From contig CM046457.1 in the NCBI GenBank assembly GCA_025506515.1, positions 43,049,525 to 43,113,524 of the forward strand: a stretch of DNA of 64,000 bases. Reading direction: 5' to 3'. Numbering within the stretch: position 1 is the stretch's first letter; each line of letters begins with the position of its first letter. Of the stretch, positions 24,647-35,450 are shown one piece after another. A program made the position numbers and the translations under genes. The notes beneath the pieces are model-generated. The model had not been told where the DNA came from, searched no databases, and saw only the letters and a program-made list of their open reading frames with translations. The DNA comes from Flaveria trinervia (taxonomy: Eukaryota > Streptophyta > Magnoliopsida > Asterales > Asteraceae).

Positions 24647-24909
24647 TCTTGAGGTTGTGCTGCCAGAGGATGCTACATCAACTCCAATTCAAATAGCTCC
24701 TTAGCATCAAGAAGATCCATCTTGTCCTGGACACACACCATAAATCCACAGAGATGGCATGTCATTAGAGATCAAGGAACTGAAGACATCTACACAATGC
24801 AAGATATGTTTCAGTTGCCTCTACATGATCTCTTTTATATGAGAAGACTCTGTGATAGTCTGAAGGATCCTCATCACCTTATGAAGAAAGGATTGGTGAT
24901 CATCCTAAG
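24647..24909 (+). pseudogene. Partial third unit: extra-gene 3' end
   Basis: Repeats the extra-gene C-terminal stretch (24722-24916 open) up to I-I-L-R-N, then leaves homology before the polypurine tract. It marks the right edge of the tandem duplication. Confidence 0.7.
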
Positions 24910-24914
24910 GAACT

Positions 24915-25310
24915 GAATGACTTATGCTAATGGTAGAATCAACTACAGTGATATAATTGATGCAAATGAGTTATGAATTTTCCTATTGAGGCAAACGTTT
25001 ATGATCATAGGTTATCAGATGATAAAGTAGTTTAATTTCATTATAGGGCTCCCAGATTGGACTTGGAATATGGAGTTAGAGCTTTGTTAGATCAAGCACA
25101 CATTAATAAGATGCGCTAGATATGGAGACAAATAAATTTGTCAATGTATATATTCATCATCAAATTACACAAGTAGGGATGATAACAGAGGATTTGAACA
25201 ACAAGATGTACCTGATGATCATGGAACTAATTGGAATCCGATGACTTTGACTCTATAATCAATGAAGACAATGTTGTTGAAGATGTTTATGTTAACATGC
25301 CAGAATATAC
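24915..25310 (+). pseudogene. Possible MuDR-type transposase N-terminal scrap
   Basis: Across shifted frames the plus strand reads I-N-Y-S-D-I-I-D-A-N-E, then V-x-F-H-Y-R-A-P-R-L-D-L-E-Y-G-V-R-A-L (about 25026-25095), then N-K-F-V-N-V-Y-I-H-H (about 25122-25160) and an acidic tail. This order (tyrosine-rich start, D-L-x-x-G-[LV]-R-x-L, V-Y-[VI]-x-H) resembles the N-terminal region of plant MuDR/MULE transposases. No catalytic domain follows. Assignment is from pattern only. Confidence 0.38.
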
Positions 25311-25484
25311 AATATATTTAAAAATCAAGAATGCAAATAGCAAAAATTAAAACTCAAGGACTCAACAAGTAAAACTGATACCAAACCAGGAACAAAAAAG
25401 CACTTTACTAAATGAAAATAAAAAAAACACAAGCTACCTCCAACCGAAAGAAACTAAGCGTTGGTTCATAATGGAGTGGCATAT

Positions 25485-26500
25485 TTGTGACAACTCCGGT
25501 TTTTTCTAGAAAAAAATTTAAATTTATTAGGCCACACAACGACACCAAACCTTGTATAGGGAGCCCACGAAGTGGGCCCAATAGCTTTGGCCCATTAAAA
25601 TTTAATTGGTCTATTAGGCTACAAAACTTAATAGGATTTGACTCGCATAATCAATATGGGCCAATGGGCCAACATATGATTATAGGGCATGTTGGACCGA
25701 CCAAATGGGCCTCGGGCCCGATAGCTTAGAAGACAAAAGTTACAAAAAATAAACCTTGGTTAATAAATTAAGTATGTAGAATCCTGCTGAAAAAATAAAA
25801 CTTTAAAACCATTAACATTGGCTCCTCTAAACAAAAAAAACTAAACGAACGCATAACGTTTATTACAACTTAAGATCATCAACAAAAATTAGCAAACATA
25901 ACCTTGCAGATTATAAAATACTAGACATTTAAATTAAATAATAAATTATGAACCCGTATGTTTTAAAAGCACATAAAAAATATAAATAAGAGTTTAAAAG
26001 ACCTGAAATTTTTATAAAAATATAAAAACCTCTTGCACCAACTCCTCTAGCATTTAATCCATCTAGCCTAACTCTAGCACTATCCTAAATAAACCATCTA
26101 ATCTTGTCACCACACCTATAGCCCAATCCAAGTCCATGCATGACATGGATAAGCACACAAATCTTACTAAATCTACGAAACTTGATTAAGTGACAAAAAA
26201 TCTTCAAATTCTCACACATAATCTTGTATTAACCAAGAAAAGTGGGACCCAACTCTCCCCCTTCTCACTTTGTAACAAAGAACACAAGGAAATAATTTTT
26301 AAGGCACTTGTATATATTACTTCTCAACTCAAAGTATAAGTTATGAGGCATTGAACTTGTTTATCTCGCCATTCTCTCTCTCAACAACAAAGTTGTGAGA
26401 AGAGTCTTCGAACTTCCACTAGATGATCTTCTTTCTTGGAACAAGGGGCTTACTTGGCACTCTATCTCCTTTCTTGGAATCCAGTAGGTCACCAACCTTT
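25485..26500 (+). repeat. Unclassified LTR-like sequence
   Basis: Begins TGTGACAACTCCGG, a start often seen in plant gypsy LTRs, and holds a GGCCCAATAG/GGGCCAATGGGCC-rich stretch and a TATA-like GTATATATTA near 26310. No matching second copy, primer site or coding partner is in the window, and the right end is not clear. 25311-25484 before it is AT-rich with nothing recognisable. Confidence 0.35.
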
Positions 26501-26559
26501 TTTTAGCTTCTGTTCATCATTTAGTGAATAAGAGTTTACGCCAAGGAGCTTAACAGCTT

Positions 26560-28361
26560 GGTCCAGTGTTCCTTTAGTGTTTGCCTTTGAACACTCTCTC
26601 CATTTTTGGTAGCATCATTTTCAGAGATATATGAGCAAGAGAAAGAGGTCAATGAGACATGAATTGGTACATGCCTAACAGATCTCTCAATCTGTTTCAT
26701 AGCTAGTTGAGCCTTGAGATTGTCAATCCTAAGTTGCTTAGTGACAGACCTATCCTCTAAAGTCTTAACCTTAGATTCAAGGTTTGTGACTTTAGAAAGT
26801 AGATCTTGAATGGTGAGTTTCAGACTTCCTTTATCTTCTTTTGAAGAATCAGGGGGAGATAAGGTAACATACCTAGTATGTTCATCCTCACCACCAGATG
26901 TGGTTTCTTGGCACCCTGGTTTCCCTTACCTAATGATGACTCTTTTAGAGTCATCAAAGGGTACGGTTGTTGTATATTCAGACTCAAAAATATTACCACT
27001 GCCCTGAGGATCCAATGAGGCTCCTTCAGTAGTGGCAGCTAAATCTACATGAGTCCCCTCCACATCAATGAGACTCACCTTAGTTAGGTTTTGTTGATGG
27101 GGGCTAGAGATAAGAGGTACCTCTAGGCTCTGTTGATCCTTTAGTAGGTGCTATGGATCAACTTCATTACCTTAAAGAGACATAATATTCTCATCAGTAG
27201 TTCAGTAAAGGATATGGAAGTTATATATAATGACCAGCGACGTTGATCAATGTCTATTGGCATTGAGACTATGGTGGGGTTGTTCCTTTTTGGCGGCTCT
27301 GGGGAGTATAGAGACTCACCCTAAGGACTTTCAGCTTGGGTTTTGGGCTCAAGGGATTGAGACTGAGAAGACTCAAATCCCATATTAAGGTCAATGGTGA
27401 ATGAAGGTGAAACTTTAGACTAAATGGAAGCCTATGTTTCCACTCTAGTCTTTTTGGATTGAATAGGAGGGGCTTGCTCAATCAGAGTAGATTGAAATAA
27501 GGTTTGTTTGGGGCGTCTCTGATATGTGTATTTAATGGGGTGAGAAGGGGACTTGGACATGTGAGGGTTGTTGCTGGTGTGGGTTCATCACCTATGGGGT
27601 TAACAGGGATGTCACCATGAGCTATGTGCTCTATCATGCCTAGAAGAAATAGAATGTGTCTTCTGGTGAAGTTTGTGGACATTGTCTTCAAAATCTTGAA
27701 GATGGTCGGCCTCATGTGAGGGACTAGAATAGCAGCTACACAGACAAGCTTGCTCTGGTCTAACTTATAATTTATGAAGTGTTGGATGCACCTAGGATAC
27801 ATGTAGAATGTCTCCCTTTGAAGGTTGCCCATCAAATTGGTCACCACGAAGCTTGAGTAGTTAAAGCGGAGGCCTCTTACCAACCCATGAACTAGACATC
27901 CTAGTTCGCATGGAATTTGATCCCATCCCCCTCACTTGTTTGACAAGCAATAAAGGATAGTGTGCAGCAGGAACTTCTACTTGTATGAGAAGTTAAACTT
28001 GCAGACAGTGGACCTGCTGACATCACCGCCATATCCTATTAAGGTATACGTTTCATCAACTTCGGTCTTGGGGAAATCTGTTGGTGAACCTTCATCATGA
28101 AGCTCGAGATGCTCCCTGATGATCTTCTCGGATATGATCAACTCTTGGTCACAAATGCTTGACCTCAAAACCCTAACCCATTCTGGGTTATAATCTATGC
28201 ATTCCCCCAAAATTCAGCCATGTGGTTTAAATACACGAGGGGTTTATAGTTAGAGCTATGAAATAAGTGGATTGGGTCAGAAAGGAGATGATTTCAGAGA
28301 AGTCAGTATCCATAGACGAATCCAAGAATGCGACTTGATTGTGCTGAGGGAAAAGCGCCAT
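26560..28361 (-). pseudogene. Lone minus-strand copy of the copia extra gene (S1 type)
   Basis: On the minus strand the ATG at 28361-28359 starts M-A-L-F-P-Q-H-N-Q-V-A-F-L-D, then F-S-E-I-I-S-F-L and I-A-L-T-I-N-P, the same N-terminal domain as in S1. Segment 27977-28210 continues it. Segment 27482-27883 holds Y-P-R-C-I-Q-H-F-I-N, the block seen in S1 (F-P-R-Y-V-Q) and S3 (Y-P-R-F-M-Q). A Pro/Ser-rich stretch and a leucine coiled coil near 26690-26830 follow, then homology fades. No pol, primer site or LTR of its own lies beside it; S4 begins 255 bp upstream. Frameshifts and stops throughout. Confidence 0.65.
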
Positions 28362-28465
28362 TAGTGAGAAAAAAGCAGAGAAATGAGCTGGATTTGGGTA
28401 AATTATGGATGAAGAAAGCTTTGAATAGTGAGATCGGTAAAAAGATAAAAAATGAGTAAGTTGGA

Positions 28466-28475
28466 ATATTTAAAT
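28466..28475 (-). promoter_or_regulatory. Putative TATA box of the minus-strand extra gene
   Basis: On the minus strand CATTTAAATATTCC, about 110 bp upstream of the ATG and followed by a pyrimidine-rich leader. Spacing and leader type match S1. Confidence 0.4.
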
Positions 28476-28854
28476 GGGTGAAAGTGGTGGATGGATAAGG
28501 TGAAGTAATGGTTTAGGTATGATGTGATAAGGGCTGTAAGGCATAAATCCATTTATATTATTCTTACATCATTAAAAAAATCTTTACCTTTTACAGTTAT
28601 GGGGCCCAAAGATTTCTGTAGATACATATGTCCCTAGATTCTGAACTTAATGTAATATCTTTGTATTGTCTTACACATATGTAATTGTATGGGTACTTAA
28701 TGAAATACAATATGTGGTTGTGCTTAATGTTGAATATTTCATTAGGTGGTATGTAATAACGCTTATTGACTTAACTATATAGGTTGTGGTTGTTTGAATA
28801 TTATCTAAATCAATTAATGACTATGAAACATATTCAAACTTAATCATGTGAAGT

Positions 28855-29075
28855 TCTCATGCGATTGGCCCATGCTAATGGACCATACACATGAATAACT
28901 TCATGTTAATGAACCATTCGTACGAATGAACCAGGAGACTGGATCAGTCGCATGATTGTAACATGAGATTGACTTAATCGCACGACTGAACACTCAGTCG
29001 TGCGAATGGATCAACCGCATGACTCAATCGCACTATTGAACCATGCAAATGGTCTAGTCGCACGATTGAGAAACC
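28855..29075 (+). repeat. Palindromic-word array in the S4 LTR
   Basis: About 14 words: CATTCGTACGAATG, CAGTCGCATGATTG, AATCGCACGACTGAAC, CAGTCGTGCGAATG, AGTCGCACGATTGAG. It directly precedes the LTR TATA box, in the U3 promoter position. Confidence 0.82.
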
Positions 29076-29081
29076 TTAACC

Positions 29082-29089
29082 TATAAATA
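29082..29089 (+). promoter_or_regulatory. S4 LTR TATA box
   Basis: CCTATAAATACC immediately after the word array. The same position and sequence are found in both S3 LTRs. Confidence 0.7.
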
Positions 29090-29356
29090 CCACTTAATTC
29101 GTGGAAAAACGAGACACTTCGAATATTTTGATACCCAGACGTACCCTAGCCGTTCGGAGACCTCTAATAACCTGCTCTAACTTTATAGATCGTAGTAGAT
29201 CGATTGCTAATTGTTCTTAACATTTAGATTCAATCTTTAATTGATTCTGCATGCATTCTCACTGATTGGATCGCCAATCAAATAGGATTCCGCACTATTT
29301 GATTCAGTATACGCGTAAATCTGTTAGTATTCATTGAGTACACGATCGCTAACAAG

Positions 29357-29368
29357 TGGTATCAGAGC
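29357..29368 (+). other. S4 primer binding site (tRNA-iMet)
   Basis: TGGTATCAGAGC, two bases after the LTR end. Confidence 0.85.
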
Positions 29369-29494
29369 TTGAGCTCTAGATTTACGCGTGATTCAATCAT
29401 TTTGATATAAAAATTGTGTTTTTACGCTACAAAACGCAATCTTTTTGTGTCAAATCGGGTTTTAGACGTCTCCTGATTACAAGATTTTAAGTCA

Positions 29495-32400
29495 AAAGAT
29501 GGAACTCACGTCGCCTTTGGTGGTGATGCTGGAGGAAAAATAACTAGAGAAGGAACAGTATCCAATGGGATAATAAGCTTTGATAAAGTCAACTTTTGTT
29601 CACAGTTGAACTTTAATCTTTTAAGCGTATCTCAAATATGTGACAAATCTTATTCTGTTCTGTTTGATAATTCATTCTGTTATGTTTTGAAACCAGGTTT
29701 CAAGATAAGCAAAGATTGGGTGATTGTTACAGCTGAGAGAGACAGTGATGTATACAAATTGGATATGTCTCAAGTTGATCCTTCAACTAAAACAACATGC
29801 CTAATTGCAAAGGCATCAAAAGATGAAACCCAACTTTGGCATAGACGTCTCGGTCATTCAAATTTCAAGAACATGAAGAAGCTTGTAGCAGGAAATCATG
29901 TCATTGGACTTCCATCCAAGAAGTTTGCAACAAATGATCACTGCTCGGCATGTTTGAAGGGAAAGCATCACAGAGCGTCTTATAAGTCCAAGCCTATAAA
30001 CTCAACATCCAAACCTCTCCAGATGTTACATATGGACCTTTTTGGACCAACAAACATCAAGAGTATTGGACGAAAATCATATTGTTTAGTTATCATTGAT
30101 GACTTTACAAGATTTTCATGGGTTTTCTTTCTTTATGCCAAATCTAAAACAGCTGAATTATTAAAAGGATTTATCATTAAAGTTGAAAATCAATTAGACA
30201 TCAAAGTGAAAAAAATAAGAAGTGCTAATGGAACAGAATTCAAAAATGCTAACATTGAAATGTTTTGTGCAACAGAAAGGGATAGCTCATCTGTTCAGTG
30301 CTCCCAGAACTCCTCAACAAAATGGAGTTGCTGAAAGGAAGAATAGAACACTGATTGAAGCTGCTCGTTCTATGTTAGCTGATGCAAAACTTCCTATCAC
30401 TTTTTGGGATGAAGCAATATCAACTGCTTGTTTCGTTCAGAATCGAATCTTAATTGTCAAAGATAAACTGAAAACTCCATATGAGTTAATGTTTGGCAGA
30501 AAACCGAACATAAATTTTTTAAAATCATTTGGTTGTCCTGTTATGATTCTTAATTCAAGTGATCAATTAGGAAAATTTGATGCAAAATCTGATAATGGAT
30601 TTTTCGTTGGGATATTCATCAGTTTCAAAAGCCTATCGAGTCTACAACTCTAGGACGAATGTAATTCTTGAAACATTCAACGTTAAATATGGAAAATTCT
30701 TTTCCATCAGTTTCAAATGGTCGTGCATGGTTATTTGATCTAGATTCATTATCAAACTCTTTTCAATCTAATTTGTTTGATCAACCAAATTGTCTTAATT
30801 CTACAGATAAGAAGAACTCAAAAGGAGATCTTGGATCTTTCAGTGAAGATTCAGATTCTGATGACCCAGATGATTCAAACTCTGACTATCCATTTTTATC
30901 ATTTGTCAAGGATTCAACAATTCAATACCATGAAAATACAGTTTCAGATCATTCAGAGTCAATTAATCAGGAAGAATCACAAAATATTCCTAATGATGGT
31001 AATGATTTGTGATACCTGAGTCTGGAACATCATCCATTTCAGGTGATGTATTTGATACAGGTAACTTTGATTACTTCGTCAATTCACCTACTCAAGTTCC
31101 AAACTTCAATCCACATTCTTCTACTTTGATACATGAGTTTTCCAACTTGAATCAAACAAATCTAGATGTTAATGTTCAAAGTGATGAGATTACTACATCT
31201 CGCATTCACAAGAATCATCCAATTTCTTAGATTATTGGTTCATTGAATGAGAGAACAACAAGGAGTAAATCAGAACAAGCAAATGTATGCTTATACTCTT
31301 GTTTTTTTTTCTCAAATTGTTCCTAAAAATGTTACCGAAGCATTAAAGGACAATGGTTGGATAGAAGCCATACAAGAAGAATTACTTCAATTCCGCAAAC
31401 AAGAAGTGTGGAATTTGGTGGATCTACCTGAAGGAGAAAATGTAATTGGCACGAAATGTTTATTTAGAAATAAGACTGATGATCGTGGTGTTGTAATAAG
31501 GAATAAAGCAAGACTTGTTGCACAAGGATACACACAGGAAGAAGGTATAGATTATGATGAAGTGTTTGCACCAGTTGCAAGACTTGAATCAATTCGAGTT
31601 TTCCTGGCTTATGCTTCATTCATGAAATTCAAGGTGTATCAAATGGATGTAAAGGGTGCATTTCTATATGGTCCAATCACTAATGATGTGTTTGTGAAGC
31701 AACCTCCAGGCTTTGAGGATGCACAATTTCCACATCGAGTATATAAACTGAGTAAAGCTTTATATGGACTTCATCAAGCCCCTAGAATTTGGTATGAGAC
31801 GTTATCACAACACTTAATCCAACATGGATACACACGAGGGAAAATTGATCCAACTTTATTCATAAAGAAGGATAATAATGATCTTTTATGTGTACAAGTG
31901 TATGTTGATGATATCATATTTGGTTCTACATGTCCAAAATTGTGCAATGAATTTGTAGAAATAATGAAATCTCGATTTCAAATGAGTTCTATGAGAGAGA
32001 TTAATTTCTTTCTTGGACTTCAAGTCAAGCAAACTACAGATGGAATCTTCATCAATCAAGAAAATTTTGTTGACAAGCTCTTAAAAAAATTTAAGTTGCA
32101 AGACTGTCAGTCCATATGAACTCCAGCAGATGTTAACACCAAGATTGAACCTAATCCAAAAGGAAAATCTATTGACCAAATGTTATACAGATCAATGACT
32201 GGATTTTTGATGTATCTTACTGCATCTAGACCAGACATTATGTATGTTTTTTGTGTATGTGCCAGGTATCAATCAGACCCGAAAGAATCCCACTTAATTG
32301 CTATCAAAAGAATATTTAGGTATCTCAAAGGTAAACCAGCCTTAGGGCTTTGGTATCCTTACGAGGGAAATTTTGAATTATATGGATATACTGATAGTGA

Positions 32401-32845
32401 TTATGGTGGATGTTGTCAAGATAGAAAATCTACTTTGGGTGGGTGTCAATTTCTTGGTCCCAGATTAGTCTCATGGCAATGCAAGAAACAAACAAATGTC
32501 TCTGTTTCAACTGCAGAAGCTGAGTACATTGCTGCCTCAGCAAGATGTTCTCAAATTCTTTGGTTGCAAAATCAATTACTAGATTATGGATTCAACTTTC
32601 TTAAAACACCAATCTATATTGATAACATAACTACTATGTTCATAACAGCTAATCCTGTTCAACACTCAAAAACAAAACATATCAAAATTCGATATCATTT
32701 TCTTAGAGATAAATCTAAAAAAGGATTAATCATATTGATTCAAATTGCAACATAAAAACAATTGGCAGATCTATTTACTAAAGCCTTCCTACCAGGACGG
32801 TTTGAGTACTTAGTAGAATCAATTGGTCGTATAAATCGTATGTGA
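29495..32845 (+). pseudogene. pol: S2 pol (protease end, integrase, RT, RNase H)
   Basis: The best preserved copia pol in the window. A protease tail (F-G-G-D-A-G-G-K-I) opens it. Integrase 29606-30334 has the HHCC finger (L-W-H-R-R-L-G-H ... C-S-A-C-L-K-G-K) and M-D-L-F-G-P. The second catalytic Asp is replaced by Ala at 30224-30226 (S-A-N-G-T-E-F); the Glu is kept at 30333-30335 after a frameshift near 30285. An acidic Ser/Asp-rich linker covers 30668-31230. RT is open 31247-32119 with Y-V-D-D at 31901-31912. One stop at 32117-32119 precedes RNase H (32180-32755, Y-T-D-S-D-Y-G-G and S-T-A-E-A-E-Y-I-A). The tail F-T-K-A-F-L-P-G ends at 32845. Only about five breaks. Confidence 0.9.
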
Positions 32846-34739
32846 TCTCCCTAAATCAAACGATCATAATAAGTGAGACTCTCATTGTGAATTGTCTGTT
32901 TATATTTTTGTGTGTGTGTGATTTTATGTTTTTCATAGAAAAATCAAATACAAAAATATATATCAAAAATACAAAAATATTTTTTTAGAAAGGATTATGT
33001 TTTGCAATATGTGAGAAATGATAGTACATTAGTGAGATCAGTTGCATACTTCACTCATTCATAAAGTTTAGACATGATCAGATATGATGTGTAGCTAACA
33101 TCTGACTATTATGCTAAAAAGTAAATTCTTGTGATCAAACTAAACATACATGCTTATGTGTATTCATCTGAGTACTTTTGAGTTGCTTTAGCTTATCAGA
33201 ATGAATGTTTGTTAAGATACATCTCTCACACCTGTTGAAACTATGTGAAATCACGAGATCTGTTACAAAGCATCATTTCACTTCTCTGTTATGAGTCATC
33301 ATAGACCTGAAGTACTAAGATATCCTTTGTTGTAAGTCATTATAGACCTAGATTCTCTTTGTGATGCAAAGTGATGCCAATGTGCACAACCTATTCAAAT
33401 GAATAGTCAGAGCTGATCAAATGGTTACCCATGATCATACTCTATTAACTAAGTAACATGAACTCTGGTGATATCTATGTTTCAAGTAATAAGTTGAGCA
33501 TGTGTTCTTTCTTACATTTCATGTCGATAGTTGAGCTCTTTTAGTCTCTGTATGCTTCACATCATGTCATATCTAAATCAACACTAATCAATCCAAGAAT
33601 TGAAAAGTAAGTGAGCTGATAATTGTGTTAAAAACACTCATTGTCTGTCCTTAGATCTTGTGTCTCCTTTGCTGTGACATCACTGACCTGGAACACACTT
33701 GATCAGGATTTATTCATTATCTATGACTCTCCACATTTATTTTAATTTAATGTGCTGATCTTCACTAATATGATCTCTCTGCAGACATTTATTCTATGTT
33801 TAATTTTTAGATTTTAATTCTATATTCATTTTCCTTTTATGCCTGTCTTTGTGTGTGAAGGCAATGTCACAATGTGTTGTGTGATCTTATTCTCTTTCAT
33901 AAGAATCTTATAAGTTTTTCAAACTTAAAAGTTTAGGGGGAGTAATAATGAAAGAGTTGTTCTTAGAAATTTTTGAATTGAAAGGATGATGCTTTATGTT
34001 CAAAGTATTTGTGTAAACTAAAAAAGAATGTGTTTGAAAATTACAATATGAATATACATAATCTTTGCAAATAAATGATTTTTAAGTTGAAAATCAGATG
34101 ATATTTGATTTTTTTTGTTGAGACTAAAATGAAGGTACAAAAGAAATTAAGAAGAAATAAAATAAAAAATTTTATAAATTGAAAGTGCAAAATGCAAAGA
34201 GTTCAAAATTTGGGGATCTAAATGGTAAAAAGTGTGCAAGTGAAAAAAATTAGGAATCACAAGTGTATGTAATAAACAGTGCACATGCGTCTCAATAGGA
34301 GCATGATGAAATTTTCAGGATTATACAAGTGTTGGACGTTTTCCATGCGTCTAAACAGTTGTAATACATCTATGAAAATTACAAGTGTTGGACGTTTGAT
34401 TCATCCCCATGCGTCTAAACAGTTGTAATACATCTAAAAATTTCAAGTATGGGCGTTTGTGATAATCCCATGCGTCTAAATAATGTGTTAGATGTTTGTC
34501 ATGTCTCATACGTCTAAATAGTTTCAAAATTTCAAGTGTTAGACGTTTTACAAAGTCCATGCGACTGAACAGTGCAAAAGCGCCTAAACAGTGCTTATGC
34601 GTCTGAACAGTTCTCATGCGTCTGACGTTAAAGGCACAACAGTGCTCATGCGTCTAACAAAATAAGTGAATTCTAGGTTTTCATACGCCCAAACAGGGAC
34701 CATACGTCCGAACAGGGCTCATGCGCCTAAAATTTCTCT
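32846..34739 (+). repeat. S2 pol-to-extra-gene spacer: conserved blocks, purine tract, word array
   Basis: Non-coding. Three copies of a block of form TTTGCTGTGA-CATCACTGACCTGGA lie at 33281-33310, 33322-33351 and 33662-33692. A polypurine-like TTTAGGGGGAGT is at 33932-33943. An array of CATGCGTCTAAACAG and TGTTGGACGTTT words runs 34270-34735 and ends at the TATA box. S3 has the same three components in the same order. Confidence 0.65.
34270..34735 (+). repeat. S2 word array (CATGCGTCTAAACAG / TGTTAGACG)
   Basis: About 18 words. Neighbouring words are often inverted (TGTTGGACG ... CGTCTAAACA), so pairs can fold back. One word reads CATGCGACTGAACAG, close to the S3/S4/gypsy word. Confidence 0.75.
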
Positions 34740-34748
34740 TATATATAT
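34740..34748 (+). promoter_or_regulatory. Putative TATA box of the S2 extra gene
   Basis: CTTATATATATTG directly after the word array and 155 bp upstream of the putative splice donor. Confidence 0.5.
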
Positions 34749-34894
34749 TGAACATTTATGCGTATTTTTCATTCACACTTCAAAATTTCAGAACCAAAAC
34801 CCTCGAACTGCGACTGTCGAGCACCAACATATCCTTATTTCATCAGAAATCGAATCAAATCCTTTGAGTATACATTGTATTTCAATATATAAAT

Positions 34895-35450
34895 GTAAGT
34901 TTGTGATTCAAATATAAAAATTTTGGGTTAAATCAGTGTTTTGTCAATAGACGGTTGAATGCTATTTGGGCGTTCGAGCCCATATAATCCAAGTTTAATC
35001 TGATCAAATGAGTATCATATCAAAAATTGATACTGGATTATTGATAAGAACACATTTTTGAGTCTATTGATGTATTGTTTTGATCTTAAAGTGAAAATTT
35101 TTGTGGATGATGAAATCTGTCGACTTTGCATAGTCGAAGAAGAAGAAGATGAACAGACAATCAATTTTTGAATAAAAATAAAATAAAAATTAAATTAAAA
35201 TTAAATCAAAATTGAAATGTTAAATAATTAATTCAAAATGAATTAAAATAAATTTCAAAAGTCAAATAGTACAAATTCAAAAGTAATACAAATTGAAATC
35301 TTAATTCAATAGTAAAAATAAAAGTAAAAATAAAAAGGTCAAATTCAAAGGTTTAAAAAAAATAAAAAAAAATTCAAAGTCATATATAGAAATAAATTCA
35401 TTAAATCAATATTCAATGTTCTCATAATTCTTTTTTTTTGTGTTTTGCAG
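34895..35450 (+). other. Putative 5'-leader intron of the S2 extra gene (556 bp)
   Basis: Donor AAAT/GTAAGT at 34895 fits the consensus fully. The acceptor is a T-rich run ending GTTTTGCAG at 35450 and abuts the ATG. The interior is AT-rich, as plant introns are. S3 has an intron candidate of almost the same length in the same place. Confidence 0.6.

Larger units (their letters stand above)
19115..24909 (+). repeat. 2.77-kb direct tandem duplication with partial third unit
   Basis: Unit 1 is 19115-21888, unit 2 is 21889-24646, and a partial unit 3 is 24647-24909. Each unit holds the last 280 bases of the S1 extra gene, the polypurine tract, an LTR and the AT-rich repeat with a 190-bp tail ending TATATATGTC. 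Period 2774 then 2758. An 86-codon antisense reading in the LTR translates identically in units 1 and 2. Unit 3 diverges at CATCCTAAGG, before its polypurine tract. Confidence 0.9.
28617..29354 (+). repeat. S4 5' LTR (738 bp)
   Basis: Starts TGTAGATACATATGTCCC and ends ATCGCTAACA, directly before the primer site. It aligns along its length with the S3 LTRs but is clearly diverged. The word array at 28855-29075 lies just upstream of TATAAATA at 29082-29089. Confidence 0.87.
28617..29494 (+). mobile_element. S4: copia element, 5' part (LTR, primer site, leader)
   Basis: S4 is split by S2. Its leader up to about 29494 aligns with the first half of the S3 leader, and 60435 onward aligns with the second half, so the two pieces join into one leader. 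S4 and S3 share gag, primer site and LTR plan and belong to one family. The exact break is uncertain by about 10 bases because both sides carry TTTT. Confidence 0.82.

Noticed and set aside
29355..29494. Chimeric element joining an S4-type LTR to S2 pol
   Set aside because: The missing second half of the S4 leader is found at 60435, so a nested insertion explains both junctions better than a chimera.
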